Shown piece after piece: positions 54,345 through 64,000 of a stretch of 64,000 nucleotides of DNA. The translations under genes were made by a program, and so were the position numbers. Each line of letters begins with the position of its first letter. Within the stretch, counting starts at the first letter, position 1. The stretch lies in NCBI RefSeq assembly GCF_027587025.1, contig NZ_JAPPTI010000005.1, forward strand, positions 124,001-188,000, read 5' to 3'. The notes beneath the pieces are model-generated. The model had not been told where the DNA came from, searched no databases, and saw only the letters and a program-made list of their open reading frames with translations. This stretch comes from Vibrio sp. LaRot3. GTDB taxonomy: Bacteria > Pseudomonadota > Gammaproteobacteria > Enterobacterales > Vibrionaceae.

Positions 54345-56996
54345 TTATGGTAGCGGTACTACTGGTAAATCTGGCTGTTCAAATTTAAATGCGTATTCGC
54401 TCGTACCAATTTTAACCGTGTAGTTACTTGGGCCAGAGATTGGTAAGTAGTACACCATATCCAGAATGTAGCTTTCACCTGGGGCTAAGTTTGTCCATGT
54501 AGGTAGAGAGAATGCCACGCGGTGCATCACGCCATCTAAACCACCAATGTTGTTTGCTCTAGTATGACCAGAAGCGATCACTTTTAGACCTGCACCAGAC
54601 TGATCTTTTGCGTTATCAGGTGACGATACCGGAATATCGAACTGGAACTCTGTGCCACCCGGTAGGGTAGAGGTCGTATTGTTGGTAAAGGTGATTTTTG
54701 GATTGATTGGGTAGTTTTGATCGCCGACTTTAAAGCCGCTGATATCCACGGTAATGTCGATAGCTTGTCCCGGCAATGCAGTGTGCGCCACTTTGTTACC
54801 GTAAGGTGTTGCTGACAAGAATTTATCGTAGATGGCTTTTGTCATGGTATTACCCATGTGGTATTCGCCATTGCCTGTTTTACATGCCGCTTCTGTTAGA
54901 TCGATACCCGCGCGGTTACCGTTCGCATCAAATTGATAACAGTTGTAGTCCCCCGCTAATTCCCAGAACATGATACCGCCGATTTCGTTGTCGGCTACGT
55001 AGTCCGCTTTGATATTGATAGACGCTTTGTCTTCAATTGATAGGAATACGCTCTTCTCAACATTCCATAGCCATGGAGCTACCGCAATATCATCGTAGAA
55101 GCGTGCGTATGTACCTACTAACGCGTGCAATGGGTTATTGACAGGGTCTAAGCCATAAGCGGTGCTGTAACTGCCGTAAACACCGTTGGCAAGGTTAAGA
55201 GCATGCCACATTGGGTTTGAGCCAGCGCCCATTTCATTACCCGCCGCGTCTTTATCGTGCCATAAGTTGTCGATACCTAGAGCACCATTACCACACTTGT
55301 TCTTCTCACCTTCACCAGTACCCGGAGGACACTCAGCTTGATTTGGCAGTGGAGCACGACCCCATAGGCCATTTTCGCCACCAGTGACACCTTGCCAACC
55401 ACGGGTATAGTAAGGCACACCAATGTTGATTCGACCAGCTGGCATAGAGCCGCGGAAGTATTTGTATGCCCAGTCGGTATTTAGGTAACCAATACCACCG
55501 TAAGCCGCTGTGTTGTACACGTTCCACATTGCTAGCTCTGAATCTTTACCTGTGTCATACAGCGCAGCATTGTGACCGACGTGCTCGTTCCATGCGCCGT
55601 GCAAGTCATAGGTCATGATGTTTACGTAGTCGAGATACTTGGTCACCGCCATGGTTTCCATGCCGCGTAATAGATACGCTGATGATGGTGCCGCGATGGT
55701 TAGCATGTAGTGATGACCATCTTGTTGGCTGGCAATATCGAGTTTCTCACGTAGGACACGCATTAATTCATGATAAGAAGCCATCAAGTATGGACGACGA
55801 GGTTCAGCGAACGCTTTATCGTCAGGGTTACCTGCTCCTGCCATGCTTGTTGGGTATTCATAGTCGATGTCCAAACCATCGAACTTATATTGACGCATCA
55901 TAGCAACGGCTGAATCTGCAAAGGTCTGAATACCGGCGTGGTTGATAGAGCCGTCAGCATTGGTCGTCATGGTATAGAAACCACCATCAGCGATGCGAGT
56001 GCCATCTGGGCCAAAGTGACCGCCGGTTTCCGCCCAACCACCAATCGAGATCAGTGTTTTTACGCCATGTTTCGCTTTTGCAGTTGCTAGCGCGCCAAAG
56101 TGACCTTTGAATCCTAGAGCAGGATCAATCTCTACACCGGGCCATTCAAGGCCAACCGCTGGGTTAGTTGGATCTGTTACATCACCAACGTTAACCTTGC
56201 CGTCAGAGCCGATACTGACGAAAGCGTAGTTGATGTGGGTGAGCTGCTCCCAAGGGATATCATTGACTAAGTAAGATGTTTGAGGGTCATCGCCCGCGCG
56301 CCAACTGGTGAAGTAGCCAATCACGCGACGAGGGTGGTCTGCGCCCATCAATTCACGACCGTTTTCATCGTAGATAGTACAATAAGGCACATTAGTGCCA
56401 GGAGTCTGGAATAGGCCATCCGGACGACAACTTTGTACGATCGGACCATCATTGACTGAAACTAAAGAGGCTGCCGAATCGGTCGCAGCACCTTCATTGT
56501 CCGTTGCTCTTGCAACGAAACTGATAGTACCCGCTTGAGTCGGAGTGTAGCTCGCTTGGTATGGTGGAGCGGTTAGGGTTGCGATGACTACACCATTTGC
56601 TAGGAACTCAACTTGAGCGATTTGACCATCTTGGTCAGTGGCATTCGAACTGAGCACGACTGGGTCACCAAGGCTGATTGCATTCGCAGAGGTCGCGATG
56701 TCAACCTCAGGGGGGAGGTTTGAGCCAGTGCTCGAACAGCTATCCACAAAGCTCCACTCTTGATGTGGGCCTGAATGAGTCGCTGGGTTATTTCCTTGTG
56801 TCCACCAATTGGCTTGGTAGGCGTTATTGGCCTCTTGAACTTGAGAGCCAGAGGTATAAGCTTTAGCGCTATCCCATACTTCAATATTGGTACAGTCGAT
56901 AGCGGCATTGACGTTGATGGCATATAAGCTAGCTGCACTACATGTCCCTAAAGTGAGTGCTTTCCTTAGCCAAGCCTTTGTAATTATGTGATTCAT
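54345..56996 (-). CDS. Secreted GH18 chitinase (ChiA-type) with CBM5/12 and Ig-like domains
   Basis: 883 residues. Signal peptide up to N-V-N-A-A (about 31), then a CBM5/12-type chitin-binding module (C-T-N-I-E-V-W, Y-x-x-G, A-N-W-W-T-Q-G), an Ig/PKD-like domain (about 95-182), the GH18 barrel (about 210-720) with catalytic [10 protein letters not shown], and a C-terminal beta domain. It hydrolyses chitin outside the cell. It is a monocistronic gene, as usual for Vibrio chitinases, presumably under chitin control. Confidence 0.95.
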   Translation of the reverse strand: MNHIITKAWLRKALTLGTCSAASLYAINVNAAIDCTNIEVWDSAKAYTSGSQVQEANNAYQANWWTQGNNPATHSGPHQEWSFVDSCSSTGSNLPPEVDIATSANAISLGDPVVLSSNATDQDGQIAQVEFLANGVVIATLTAPPYQASYTPTQAGTISFVARATDNEGAATDSAASLVSVNDGPIVQSCRPDGLFQTPGTNVPYCTIYDENGRELMGADHPRRVIGYFTSWRAGDDPQTSYLVNDIPWEQLTHINYAFVSIGSDGKVNVGDVTDPTNPAVGLEWPGVEIDPALGFKGHFGALATAKAKHGVKTLISIGGWAETGGHFGPDGTRIADGGFYTMTTNADGSINHAGIQTFADSAVAMMRQYKFDGLDIDYEYPTSMAGAGNPDDKAFAEPRRPYLMASYHELMRVLREKLDIASQQDGHHYMLTIAAPSSAYLLRGMETMAVTKYLDYVNIMTYDLHGAWNEHVGHNAALYDTGKDSELAMWNVYNTAAYGGIGYLNTDWAYKYFRGSMPAGRINIGVPYYTRGWQGVTGGENGLWGRAPLPNQAECPPGTGEGEKNKCGNGALGIDNLWHDKDAAGNEMGAGSNPMWHALNLANGVYGSYSTAYGLDPVNNPLHALVGTYARFYDDIAVAPWLWNVEKSVFLSIEDKASINIKADYVADNEIGGIMFWELAGDYNCYQFDANGNRAGIDLTEAACKTGNGEYHMGNTMTKAIYDKFLSATPYGNKVAHTALPGQAIDITVDISGFKVGDQNYPINPKITFTNNTTSTLPGGTEFQFDIPVSSPDNAKDQSGAGLKVIASGHTRANNIGGLDGVMHRVAFSLPTWTNLAPGESYILDMVYYLPISGPSNYTVKIGTSEYAFKFEQPDLPVVPLP

Positions 56997-57370
56997 TGGT
57001 TCTTCCTTAATTTACAATTACTAAATTGCGTATGCAGTTGAACAACAAAACAACAGATTTTTTCTGTTGCAAAGCAACTATAGATTAAGGGCTAGGAGAT
57101 GGCGGGAAGTGTTGTAAATTTACGTGCTACTTCGCATTGAACATGGCGTTTATGTAAGTAGCAAACAACTCATTTGCTGTTTTCATTCAAGTTTGTTTTT
57201 ACCGATAAAAAACTTGGCATGAAACTTTTTGGGCTCGAAATCGCAAATAAATGCAGCGAAGATTGATTGATTGTGCTCTAATACCGCGCGACCCAGGGAT
57301 GAGCGGCCATATCGTCGATCAATTAGACGAGCACAACAAGGTGTCCCTGAACCATTCTTAGGAATTAAAC
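56997..57370. promoter_or_regulatory. Region between the chitinase and DUF3622 genes
   Basis: 374 bases with two divergent promoters. CAACAG and CTGTTG form an inverted repeat at 57052-57070 around a T-rich loop, 56 bases upstream of the chitinase start, a possible control site. No RNA gene seen. Confidence 0.4.
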
Positions 57371-57607
57371 ATGTCAAAAAGTAAAAAATTTGCCATCCGC
57401 TTAAGCGAAAAACGCAATGGCTGGTGTGCAGAAATTACTCGTCAAGTTACGTCACGCAAGACAGTAGTTTCAAAACGCGAAACAGGTTTTGAAACAGAAC
57501 AAGAAGCGAATGCGTGGGCAGAAAAAGAGCTAGCAGGTTTTATCAAAAACCAAACTGAGCGTAATGCTCGTAAAGCGCAGCAGCGCAAAACTCGTTCTGC
57601 AGAGTAA
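57371..57607 (+). CDS. DUF3622 family protein
   Basis: 78 residues, hydrophilic, with a basic C-terminus (A-R-K-A-Q-Q-R-K-T-R). Contains K-F-A-I-R-L-S-E-K-R-N-G-W-C-A-E-I and T-G-F-E-T-E-Q-E-A-N-A-W-A, typical of the DUF3622 family found in Vibrio and relatives; function unknown. Ends in a clear terminator and faces the DUF4250/YaeP pair. Confidence 0.85.
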   Translation: MSKSKKFAIRLSEKRNGWCAEITRQVTSRKTVVSKRETGFETEQEANAWAEKELAGFIKNQTERNARKAQQRKTRSAE

Positions 57608-57608
57608 T

Positions 57609-57638
57609 AAAAAACCGCTCATCGAGCGGTTTTTTTGT
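57609..57638. terminator. Terminator after the DUF3622 gene
   Basis: AAACCGCTC pairs with GAGCGGTTT over ATC and runs into T7. Confidence 0.85.
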
Positions 57639-57662
57639 ATCTGTGGTTAGCGGGTTGATTAC

Positions 57663-57854
57663 TTAGCGGAATTGTCCTGCTTCAGGTAAAAACTCAAACC
57701 CCGCAGTTGCGAGTTTCTTCTCTAAAGCATCACGGCTGATGTCAAAGAAGTTAACTAGTTTGTCTAAGTCGCCACCAAAATCGTCGCGCAGCTTCATGTT
57801 AACAATGCTCATCAACATGATTGGGTCCATAGTGTCGAAATTGGCCAAATTCAT
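57663..57854 (-). CDS. DUF4250 family protein
   Basis: 63 residues. It has N-F-D-T-M-D-P-I-M-L-M-S-I-V-N-M-K-L-R-D near the start, a motif of the DUF4250 family. Its ATG overlaps the stop of yaeP by one base, so the two are translationally coupled. Function unknown. Confidence 0.85.
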   Translation of the reverse strand: MNLANFDTMDPIMLMSIVNMKLRDDFGGDLDKLVNFFDISRDALEKKLATAGFEFLPEAGQFR

Positions 57855-58060
57855 TACTTGTCCTCGAAGTCCGAAATAAGCAGGTTTGCTGCGGCAAAAG
57901 CGGCACGCTCACGTACTTGTTTTTCTAGACCTGTGTTGCTTGCGATTTCATTGAGAGCACGCACTGCACAAGAGATTGCTTGAGGAACGTAGGCTTGGTC
58001 GCCACTGCCAATTTGAGCGTAAAGCTCGCGAACTAAATCGCAACAATCGTAAACTTTCAT
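57854..58060 (-). CDS. yaeP: YaeP family (UPF0253) protein
   Basis: 68 residues. Matches E. coli YaeP at [25 protein letters not shown] and [13 protein letters not shown]. Function unknown. First gene of a two-gene leftward unit with the DUF4250 gene. Confidence 0.87.
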   Translation of the reverse strand: MKVYDCCDLVRELYAQIGSGDQAYVPQAISCAVRALNEIASNTGLEKQVRERAAFAAANLLISDFEDK

Positions 58061-58205
58061 GGGGTAAACTCGTGGTTAATGATAATTGCTCTCAATATAC
58101 ACATAGCGCTGTGTAGATTCAAAGCTGGAATTTGTTTTAAAACAATAATCCGTCGGTGCTGGTGGCTTTATGACCATTTGAGAATTTGAGCGAATCGCCA
58201 AACAA

Positions 58206-58233
58206 AAAAGGTGAGCCGCTGGGCCCACCTTTT
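58206..58233 (-). terminator. purN terminator
   Basis: AAGGTGAGCC and GGGCCCACCTT form an imperfect stem; on the minus strand it is followed by a T run. Confidence 0.7.
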
Positions 58234-58251
58234 GACATTGTTTGGATGCTA

Positions 58252-58890
58252 TTAATCTTGAGCGTAACCGTGCATACCTAAAAGTTGCTCGTCTAAATAG
58301 GCTTTGCCATTACGCATCTCTAAACGGCCATCCACAAACCATTTTGCAACCATAGGGTAGATGCGATGCTCTTGGTTCTGCACTCTTTCTGTCAGCGTTT
58401 CGACCGTATCTTCATCAAAAATAGGCACTTTCGCTTGTAAGATTACAGGACCACCGTCAAGTTGCTCGGTGACGAAATGCACGCTAGTACCATGTTCTTC
58501 ATCACCTGCGTGGATAGCTCGCTGGTAAGTGTTCAGACCCGGGTATTTTGGTAACAGAGAAGGGTGGATATTAATCATTCGTCCCATGTAGTGACGAACA
58601 AACTCACCACTCAAAATACGCATGTAGCCCGCAAGGATTATCAAATCAGGTTTGAATTCATCCATTTGTCGCATCAATTCATGGTCAAAAGCATCGCGAG
58701 TATCGAAGTCTTTAGGGTTTAGGGAAACACCCGCTGCACCTGCCTTTTTTGCGCGCTCAAGAGCGTAAGCTTCTGCTTTATTAGAGAATACAGCGGTTAC
58801 GCGACCATTAGTGATATTAGTTTCACACGCATCAATAATTGCTTGCAGGTTGGTTCCGTTCCCCGAAACTAAAACAACGATACTCTTCAT
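58252..58890 (-). CDS. purN: Phosphoribosylglycinamide formyltransferase PurN
   Basis: 212 residues. The formyl-tetrahydrofolate-dependent GAR transformylase has L-V-S-G-N-G-T-N-L-Q near the start, N-I-H-P-S-L-L-P with the catalytic His near residue 108, and H-G-T-S-V-H-F-V-T-E. It lies two bases after the end of purM and is co-transcribed with it. Confidence 0.97.
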   Translation of the reverse strand: MKSIVVLVSGNGTNLQAIIDACETNITNGRVTAVFSNKAEAYALERAKKAGAAGVSLNPKDFDTRDAFDHELMRQMDEFKPDLIILAGYMRILSGEFVRHYMGRMINIHPSLLPKYPGLNTYQRAIHAGDEEHGTSVHFVTEQLDGGPVILQAKVPIFDEDTVETLTERVQNQEHRIYPMVAKWFVDGRLEMRNGKAYLDEQLLGMHGYAQD

Positions 58891-58892
58891 GC

Positions 58893-59933
58893 TTAATTGA
58901 TCTCTACTTGTTCTTCGCCAGCTTGTGCCGGAGCAATGCTACCGATAACCCATGCATTTTCGCCTTCTTCTTGTAGTAGGGCGACAGCCGCGTCAGCTTG
59001 ATCTTGTGGTAGAGCAACAACCAGACCCACACCACAGTTAAATGTACGATACATTTCGTGAGTAGTGACGTTGCCTTTTTCTTGTAGCCAGTTGAAGATC
59101 ACTGGCCATTCCCAGCTGTTACCATCGATAATGGCTTTAGTCCCTTCAGGAAGCACGCGAGGAATGTTTTCCCAGAAGCCGCCACCTGTAATGTGAGAAA
59201 TCGCGTGGATATCGTGCTTCTCAATCATTTTCAGTGCTGACTTGATGTAAATTTTAGTTGGCTCTAGAAGGTGCTCACCAATAGTGCGACCTGCTAGTTC
59301 TTCATTTTTATCAGCACCAGAAACTTCAAGAATCTTACGTACTAGTGAGTAGCCGTTTGAGTGAGGGCCACTTGAACCTACAGCGATAAGTGCGTCACCT
59401 GCGGCTACTTTAGTACCGTCGATAACGTCTTCTTTTTCTACTACGCCAACACAGAAACCCGCTACGTCGTAATCTTCGCCTTCGTACATACCCGGCATTT
59501 CAGCCGTTTCACCACCGATTAGCGCACAGCCCGCTTGAATACAACCTTCAGCAATACCAGAAACAACGTCTGCAGCCGTATCAACGTCTAATTTACCTGT
59601 TGCGTAGTAGTCTAGGAAAAACAGTGGTTCAGCACCTTGAACGATTAGGTCGTTTACACACATTGCCACAAGGTCGATACCGATAGTGTCATGTTTGTTC
59701 ATATCCAACGCTAAACGTAGTTTTGTACCTACGCCGTCAGTACCAGAAACAAGAACAGGTTGTTTGTATTTTGTTGGCAGTTCACACAGTGCGCCAAAGC
59801 CACCAATACCACCCATTACTTCTGGGCGACGAGTACGCTTTACAGCACCTTTAATACGATCAACAAGTGCATTACCTGCATCAATATCAACGCCAGCATC
59901 TTTATAGCTTAGAGAAGTGTTATTGCCACTCAC
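58893..59933 (-). CDS. purM: Phosphoribosylformylglycinamidine cyclo-ligase PurM
   Basis: 346 residues. It closes the imidazole ring to [15 protein letters not shown] near the start, S-G-T-D-G-V-G-T-K and G-G-E-T-A-E-M-P-G are typical. The PurR box 69 bases upstream controls the purM-purN operon. Divergent from upp. Confidence 0.98.
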   Translation of the reverse strand: MSGNNTSLSYKDAGVDIDAGNALVDRIKGAVKRTRRPEVMGGIGGFGALCELPTKYKQPVLVSGTDGVGTKLRLALDMNKHDTIGIDLVAMCVNDLIVQGAEPLFFLDYYATGKLDVDTAADVVSGIAEGCIQAGCALIGGETAEMPGMYEGEDYDVAGFCVGVVEKEDVIDGTKVAAGDALIAVGSSGPHSNGYSLVRKILEVSGADKNEELAGRTIGEHLLEPTKIYIKSALKMIEKHDIHAISHITGGGFWENIPRVLPEGTKAIIDGNSWEWPVIFNWLQEKGNVTTHEMYRTFNCGVGLVVALPQDQADAAVALLQEEGENAWVIGSIAPAQAGEEQVEIN

Positions 59934-60001
59934 GGGAAGTCCTCGGATTAATAAGTTGGATATGAGAAATCGGCGCTATTCTAACAGTGGATAAACCGCA
60001 A

Positions 60002-60017
60002 TAGCAAACGTTTGCGT
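60002..60017 (-). promoter_or_regulatory. PurR box of purMN
   Basis: TAGCAAACGTTTGCGT contains the palindromic PurR core GCAAACGTTTGC. It lies in the 307-base region between purM and upp, close to purM. The remaining part of the region is A+T-rich near upp; no RNA gene was seen there. Confidence 0.87.
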
Positions 60018-60240
60018 GAGTTTTTTACTCGTGGAATCCTACAGCCATTTCGGTTTGAGGATTTGAGCCTTTGAGGGATTTAAAATAAGGGCTAACAGTT
60101 ATCGATTTGAAAAACTGTGATTTATTGAAAAAATCAGTCGAAAAGGCTAATTATTGCCCTATTAAATCAAGAAATAGAGAACGAAATCGTTTATAATCTG
60201 ACGGTTTATTTAAAATATGCCACATAAGCCGGAGATGGAA

Positions 60241-60867
60241 ATGAAAGTTGTTGAAGTAAAACACCCTCTTGTAAAACACAAAATTGGTCTAATGAGAGAA
60301 GGTGATATCAGCACTAAGCGCTTCCGTGAGTTAGCTACTGAAGTAGGTAGCCTATTAACTTACGAAGCAACTGCAGACTTTGAAACTGAGAAAGTAACCA
60401 TTGATGGCTGGAACGGTCCAGTAGAAGTAGACCAAATCAAAGGTAAAAAAGTAACAGTAGTGCCAATCCTACGTGCTGGCTTAGGCATGATGGATGGTGT
60501 ACTAGAGCACATGCCAAGCGCACGTATCAGTGTTGTTGGTATTTACCGCGATGAAGAGACTCTTGAGCCAGTACCATACTTTAACAAACTTGCTTCAAAC
60601 ATCGATGAGCGTATCGCACTTGTCGTTGACCCAATGCTAGCAACGGGCGGTTCAATGATTGCAACCATCGATCTTCTTAAAGAGAAAGGTTGTCAGCACA
60701 TTAAAGTGCTTGTGTTAGTTGCAGCACCTGAAGGTATCGAAGCACTAGAAAAAGCACACCCAGAGGTTGAGCTTTACACTGCGGCGATCGATGAGAAACT
60801 GAACGACAAAGGTTACATCGTTCCTGGTCTTGGTGATGCAGGCGATAAGATCTTCGGTACTAAATAG
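60241..60867 (+). CDS. upp: Uracil phosphoribosyltransferase
   Basis: 208 residues from the ATG at 60241 (the upstream ATG at 60217 is not favoured; GGAG spacing fits 60241). PRPP-binding loop [10 protein letters not shown] near residue 130, and the early [13 protein letters not shown] are typical. It converts uracil and PRPP to UMP. Divergent from purMN; the uracil permease gene lies elsewhere in the window. Confidence 0.98.
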   Translation: MKVVEVKHPLVKHKIGLMREGDISTKRFRELATEVGSLLTYEATADFETEKVTIDGWNGPVEVDQIKGKKVTVVPILRAGLGMMDGVLEHMPSARISVVGIYRDEETLEPVPYFNKLASNIDERIALVVDPMLATGGSMIATIDLLKEKGCQHIKVLVLVAAPEGIEALEKAHPEVELYTAAIDEKLNDKGYIVPGLGDAGDKIFGTK

Positions 60868-60885
60868 TATTGAAATGAATAAATA

Positions 60886-60912
60886 AAAAGGGAGCCAATG
60901 GCTCCCTTTTTT
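60886..60912. terminator. Terminator between upp and rluF
   Basis: AAAGGGAGCC pairs with GGCTCCCTTT over a short loop, with A and T runs on both sides. Confidence 0.85.
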
Positions 60913-60931
60913 AATGCGTATGATCTTAGTG

Positions 60932-61993
60932 TTATTTCTTAAGACTTAGCGTTCCACCCACTCGTGGCTTATTGCCTTGATTGCTATTACCTTTTGATTG
61001 CCCTTGCTGGCTTTTAGGTTTGTGAAAAGGTTTGTTGGAACCGCTTTTCTCGTTGTTACGATCTTTATTGCGGTCGTTAAAACGATCGCTGTTACGACCT
61101 TTCTTCGAGTTTGGCGCATGACGGTATTCGTCTGCATTGCGGCCTTTAAAAGTACGTTGCTTTTGGTTGCGACGCGCGGTGGATTCTTGATTTTCTTCTC
61201 GGCTATCAAACAGCTTAGCGTCGGTCGCTTTACGAATTCGCTTACCAGATGCATCGGTTTTCGATGCTTCTTCAGTGCTGCTTGAACCTTCACACATCGC
61301 TAGGATTTCGTTGATCTCGTCATCTGAAAGGTAACGCCAACGGCCGTTAGGAATGCCATCTAAGCTGATGTTCATAATACGTACACGGCGAAGTTTAAAG
61401 ACTTCATAGCCCAGAGCTTCACACATACGTCGGATTTGACGGTTTAAGCCTTGAGTTAGCACGATACGGAAAGAAAACTTAGTTTCTTTAGACACTTTAC
61501 ATGGTAGCGTGACCGTATCTAGGATCGGGACACCAGCACTCATCTTTTTTATGAAATCGTCGGTGATAGGCTTATCCACGCGGACAACATACTCTTTTTC
61601 GTGGTTGTTACCGGCGCGAAGGATCTTGTTTACGATGTCGCCATCGTTGGTTAGGAATATAAGGCCATCGGAAGGCTTGTCTAAGCGACCAATTGGAAAG
61701 ATACGAGACTTGTGACCAATAAAGTCAACAATGTTACCCGGTATGTCGCGCTCTGTCGTACAGGTAATACCCGTTGGTTTGTTTAGCGCAATGTAAATTG
61801 GCTTCTCTTTTGATTTAACGGGTTTGCCATCAATGCAAACATCGTCGCCAGGCAATACTTTAGTGCCCATTTCTGGCACTTTTCCATTAATTGTTACACG
61901 GCCTTGATCGATGAGCTTATCGGCTTCGCGACGTGAGCAAAAACCGGTTTCGCTAATGTATTTGTTTAAGCGCTTTGCATTATCTTGTGTCAT
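60932..61993 (-). CDS. rluF: 23S rRNA pseudouridine(2604) synthase RluF
   Basis: 353 residues. S4-like domain ([18 protein letters not shown]), then the pseudouridine synthase domain with catalytic Asp in [10 protein letters not shown] and R-Q-I-R-R-M-C-E. RluF is normally about 290 residues; here the last about 100 residues are a basic, Asn/Arg/Lys/Gln-rich low-complexity tail of the kind found in other rRNA-binding proteins. Confidence 0.88.
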   Translation of the reverse strand: MTQDNAKRLNKYISETGFCSRREADKLIDQGRVTINGKVPEMGTKVLPGDDVCIDGKPVKSKEKPIYIALNKPTGITCTTERDIPGNIVDFIGHKSRIFPIGRLDKPSDGLIFLTNDGDIVNKILRAGNNHEKEYVVRVDKPITDDFIKKMSAGVPILDTVTLPCKVSKETKFSFRIVLTQGLNRQIRRMCEALGYEVFKLRRVRIMNISLDGIPNGRWRYLSDDEINEILAMCEGSSSTEEASKTDASGKRIRKATDAKLFDSREENQESTARRNQKQRTFKGRNADEYRHAPNSKKGRNSDRFNDRNKDRNNEKSGSNKPFHKPKSQQGQSKGNSNQGNKPRVGGTLSLKK

Positions 61994-62133
61994 GATTTTC
62001 TCTTAACGTTTCCCAACGGCTTAGTTGAAATGGTGCCATTCTTGGCGCCATCGATATGTGGGCGAGGAGTGTAACAGCTCAATTCGACTTATACCAACCT
62101 CAATATAAAGGGAGAGTATCCCGCTACCATTCC

Positions 62134-62715
62134 CTAGCTCATGCGCTTTTGATGGCGTTCGCGGTTTTCCAGTTTCTTTTCGCTGCTTTTTCTTAGCATG
62201 ACATAAACGGCGCCAGTACCGCCATGAAAACGCTGGGCGCTATGCACACATTGAACATCACGAATTTGTTGTAGCCACTGGGCTAAATAGCTTTTCATTA
62301 GTGCGGGTGGGTTAGAGCGTTCGCCGCGGCCATGAACGATGACGACGGTTCTAATATCCATCTGAATGCACTGTTTAAGAAACTGTACTACTTCATCGCG
62401 AGCTTGCTTGAGTGTCTTTCGATGTAAGTCTAGTCTCGCTTGGATGGGGTATTTTCCTAGTCTGAGTTTACGGTAGACCCCTTCTTGAACGCCATCACGT
62501 TTGAACTCGATGATGTCCTCCGGCTTAACCATTGGTGCATGGTCAATGGACAGGTACTCGGGGTCATCTTCAGTTAGCCAAATCGCGGCTTCTCGTTTGG
62601 CTATTTGAGCATCGCTGACTTGGTGCTGCTTTTTAAGTTCAGCGGTATCGTTGTGAATAGGCTTTACGTCGCCCATCATTTGCTGGAATAGAGCAAAATC
62701 GTCGTCTTGAGACAT
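62134..62715 (-). CDS. smrA: Smr-domain protein SmrA
   Basis: 193 residues. The C-terminal Smr domain has L-D-L-H-R-K-T-L-K-Q-A near residue 95 and V-I-V-H-G-R-G near 130, with a disordered N-terminal half. Smr proteins act as nicking endonucleases or ribosome-associated nucleases; the exact role in Vibrio is open. Monocistronic and leftward. Confidence 0.88.
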   Translation of the reverse strand: MSQDDDFALFQQMMGDVKPIHNDTAELKKQHQVSDAQIAKREAAIWLTEDDPEYLSIDHAPMVKPEDIIEFKRDGVQEGVYRKLRLGKYPIQARLDLHRKTLKQARDEVVQFLKQCIQMDIRTVVIVHGRGERSNPPALMKSYLAQWLQQIRDVQCVHSAQRFHGGTGAVYVMLRKSSEKKLENRERHQKRMS

Positions 62716-62786
62716 AACGGCATCTCATGAAGTGGATTCAATAGGCTAATTATACCGTTAGAGCAGTAGCAATGATCAATAAAAAA

Positions 62787-62813
62787 CCGAAGTAGATAAG
62801 TTATCTACTTCGG
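62787..62813 (-). terminator. Perfect palindrome with T tail
   Basis: ACCGAAGTAGATAA pairs with TTATCTACTTCGGT; on the minus strand it is followed by TTTTTT. It would stop a leftward transcript coming from 62820-63170, but no convincing gene is visible there. Confidence 0.6.
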
Positions 62814-63175
62814 TGCAAAGCGTAAGGCTGTTAAGCTATGCTAAGCGATCTAGTGAGGAGATTTGTCAATCATCACCTTGATATAGAAGAAATCGCCGAA
62901 TCACAAAGTCAAAAGCGGATAGCAGATGATATTGCGCTAAGATCTGTGTTTGTGACTAAAGCATTACTCGACCCACACAGTCTCTTTATTTCCTCCAAAG
63001 TTCCGAAGACACTCCATAAGTTAATGATTGGATAAAAAATGACACTGATCTGGATCAATTGTGTTTTTTTGGTTATAAACTTGTTTTTACAGGTGAGGTT
63101 TTGATCACGTTTTGTCATGGCCTGTAGATGTTTTAAGCAGTCAGTGTCATTTTGAGGAAAATTGCTGAAAATCAC
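62814..63175. other. Region without a recognised gene before the tRNA
   Basis: About 360 bases. A 65-residue rightward frame (62838-63035) and an overlapping leftward frame exist, but neither has a ribosome site or recognised motif. The leftward palindrome at 62787 suggests that a small transcript ends there, so an untranslated RNA on the minus strand is possible. Confidence 0.35.
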
Positions 63176-63203
63176 TTGCGTTAGAGGTCAGAATCCGTAA
63201 TAT
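63176..63203 (+). promoter_or_regulatory. tRNA-Pro promoter
   Basis: TTGCGT at 63176-63181 and TAATAT at 63198-63203 are 16 bases apart and end 37 bases before the tRNA. Confidence 0.7.
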
Positions 63204-63240
63204 ACGCATCCGTTGACGGGCAATAGTCCAAACAACATCT

Positions 63241-63317
<77 letters not shown>

Positions 63318-63328
63318 TATTAAGAGAA

Positions 63329-63357
63329 AGGCTCTGCAGAAATGCAGAGCCTTTTTC
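63329..63357 (+). terminator. tRNA-Pro terminator
   Basis: AAAGGCTCTGCA pairs with TGCAGAGCCTTT and is followed by T residues. A second hairpin (GCCGCAATA with TATTGCGGC) lies at 63437-63465, also with a T run. Confidence 0.88.
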
Positions 63358-63370
63358 GTTTGTTTGAAGA

Positions 63371-63594
63371 GAACATATAGTCGGGGGCTGGAGCGCCAGT
63401 CCGATCGAATTCCTCTTCACCGACCATATTAAAGAAAGCCGCAATAGAAATATTGCGGCTTTTTTGCGTCTACGGTTTGATGAATTGCTTGCGCACTATG
63501 GTCGGGGTCTGGAGCGCCAGTCCGATCGAATCTCTCTTCACCGACCATATTAAGAGAACATATAGTCGGGGCCTGGAGCGCCAGTCCTATAGAA
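63371..63594 (+). repeat. Three decayed copies of a tRNA-Pro tail-like repeat
   Basis: Copies at 63371-63431, about 63501-63552 and about 63565-63594 share GTCGGGG-CTGGAGCGCCAGTCC and, in the first two, TCTTCACCGACCATATTA, the same as the 3' end and flank of tRNA-Pro (63303-63322). In each copy CTGGAGCGCCAG is inserted between the GTCGGGG and the tRNA tail. The third copy lacks the tail. They look like degenerate tandem duplications of tRNA-derived sequence. Confidence 0.75.
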
Positions 63595-63607
63595 TCGCTA
63601 AGTTGAG

Positions 63608-64000
63608 CTACAGCTTAAAATCGCACTTAGCGGCTTGGCTTTTTGATCTTTGGGTTACTTTGAATCCATTTTGTTTCAGAAGCGCTATTAGGTTTTGCTC
63701 CCCTACTAGGTGTAAAGCGCCTACGACCACTAGGTAATTACCATTTTTCTTAGGTAATAGCTTTTGTTCGGTCAATTTTGTTGCCCAGTCTCGATTGCGA
63801 TCAGTGATTAATGCGCGCTCAAATTCGGGGGACATTTCGACCATTTTGGCTACTTTGCTAAGTTTATCTGCATCGCCTTTCTTCCAACTCTCAACCAAGC
63901 AGTGCGTCACGTCTTCTGAATAATCAAACTCATCTATCATGCTGATCAACAGCTCTTCACCATCATTTTCTTGTGTCGCGATTAAGTCGATTTGGAACTG
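63608..64000 (-). CDS. TraB/GumN family protein, C-terminal part (cut by window edge)
   Basis: About 130 residues are visible; the frame stays open to the last base of the window, so the N-terminus lies beyond. The ending with R-N-R-D-W-A-T-K-L and Y-L-V-V-V-G-A-L-H-L-V-G-E-Q-N-L matches TraB/GumN (ChaN-like fold). Bacterial GumN homologues are of uncertain function; some are proposed metalloproteases. It lies after the tRNA-Pro repeats, facing them. Confidence 0.85.
   Translation of the reverse strand, partial: QFQIDLIATQENDGEELLISMIDEFDYSEDVTHCLVESWKKGDADKLSKVAKMVEMSPEFERALITDRNRDWATKLTEQKLLPKKNGNYLVVVGALHLVGEQNLIALLKQNGFKVTQRSKSQAAKCDFKL

Noticed and set aside
62838..63035. 65-residue rightward protein after smrA
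   Set aside because: There is no ribosome site or known motif, and a leftward terminator lies beside it.
63371..63594. Repeats as a possible CRISPR array
   Set aside because: Copies are few, unevenly spaced and derived from the tRNA tail, with no cas genes.

Overview
The window is a piece of a Vibrio chromosome. The right-hand two thirds carries a classic Vibrio housekeeping order: ssrA-smpB-ratA-rnfH-bamE-recN-nadK-grpE-dnaK-dnaJ, type IV minor pilin genes, tadA, mltF, purL, a uracil permease, purMN-upp and a tRNA-Pro. It also has family-level markers such as a NutA-type 5'-nucleotidase lipoprotein, a large GH18 chitinase, DUF2066 and DUF3622 proteins. All calls come from reading sequence and translated proteins by eye; no database search was run.

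1-4200: the end of a sugar-acid/amino-sugar catabolic cluster (DUF2264 protein cut by the window edge, GatY/KbaY-type aldolase, KDG kinase, KDPG aldolase, DJ-1/PfpI protein). KDG kinase plus KDPG aldolase handles uronate-derived 2-keto-3-deoxygluconate, and a tagatose-bisphosphate aldolase fits GalNAc or galactitol breakdown. Together they suggest use of a polymer such as chondroitin sulfate.

4200-22472: an accessory island whose right end abuts the 3' end of ssrA, with a P4-type tyrosine integrase next to it. From left to right it holds an IS5-family remnant and a decapitated RNase HI gene; an unknown 366-aa protein; a 36-aa small protein; a NYN/OST-HTH protein; a large modular toxin (possible MIX region, LysM, S-pyocin-like domain, HNH-like C-terminus) with its presumed immunity gene; a leftward block of small secreted proteins, a WYL regulator, a tiny membrane protein, two DUF2787 proteins and RadC; and then a defence block. 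The defence block has a winged-helix/HEPN-like protein, a six-gene ubiquitin-like conjugation operon (membrane-anchored Zn-finger/OB protein, J-domain protein, E1, ubiquitin-like protein, E2 with a zinc ribbon, JAB/JAMM protease), a gene remnant with a pentanucleotide repeat, and a Kiwa-like kwaA-kwaB pair. The ubiquitin-like operon is the most notable system here. E1-E2-Ubl-JAB sets are known from bacterial antiphage defence, but this gene content (J-domain plus Zn-finger/OB membrane protein) deserves separate study.

22473-35142: tmRNA and its partner SmpB, RatA/RnfH, BamE, RecN under two LexA boxes, a LysR regulator divergent from an NTF2-like protein, NAD kinase, and the heat-shock genes grpE, dnaK and dnaJ. 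A dicarboxylate-type symporter lies between grpE and dnaK; sigma-32-like promoters precede grpE and dnaK.

35170-48629: PilE, FimT, PilW, PilX and PilV type IV pilins, an AbgT transporter, a CNNM/CorC-like CBS protein, TadA, an unlisted 44-aa very basic protein, MltF, and PurL under a PurR-like palindrome.

48735-64000: uracil permease, DUF2066 protein, 5'-nucleotidase, YbaK deacylase, chitinase, DUF3622, DUF4250 and YaeP small proteins, purN-purM divergent from upp with a second PurR box, RluF, SmrA, tRNA-Pro(UGG) followed by decayed tRNA-tail repeats, and the C-terminal part of a TraB/GumN protein that runs off the window.
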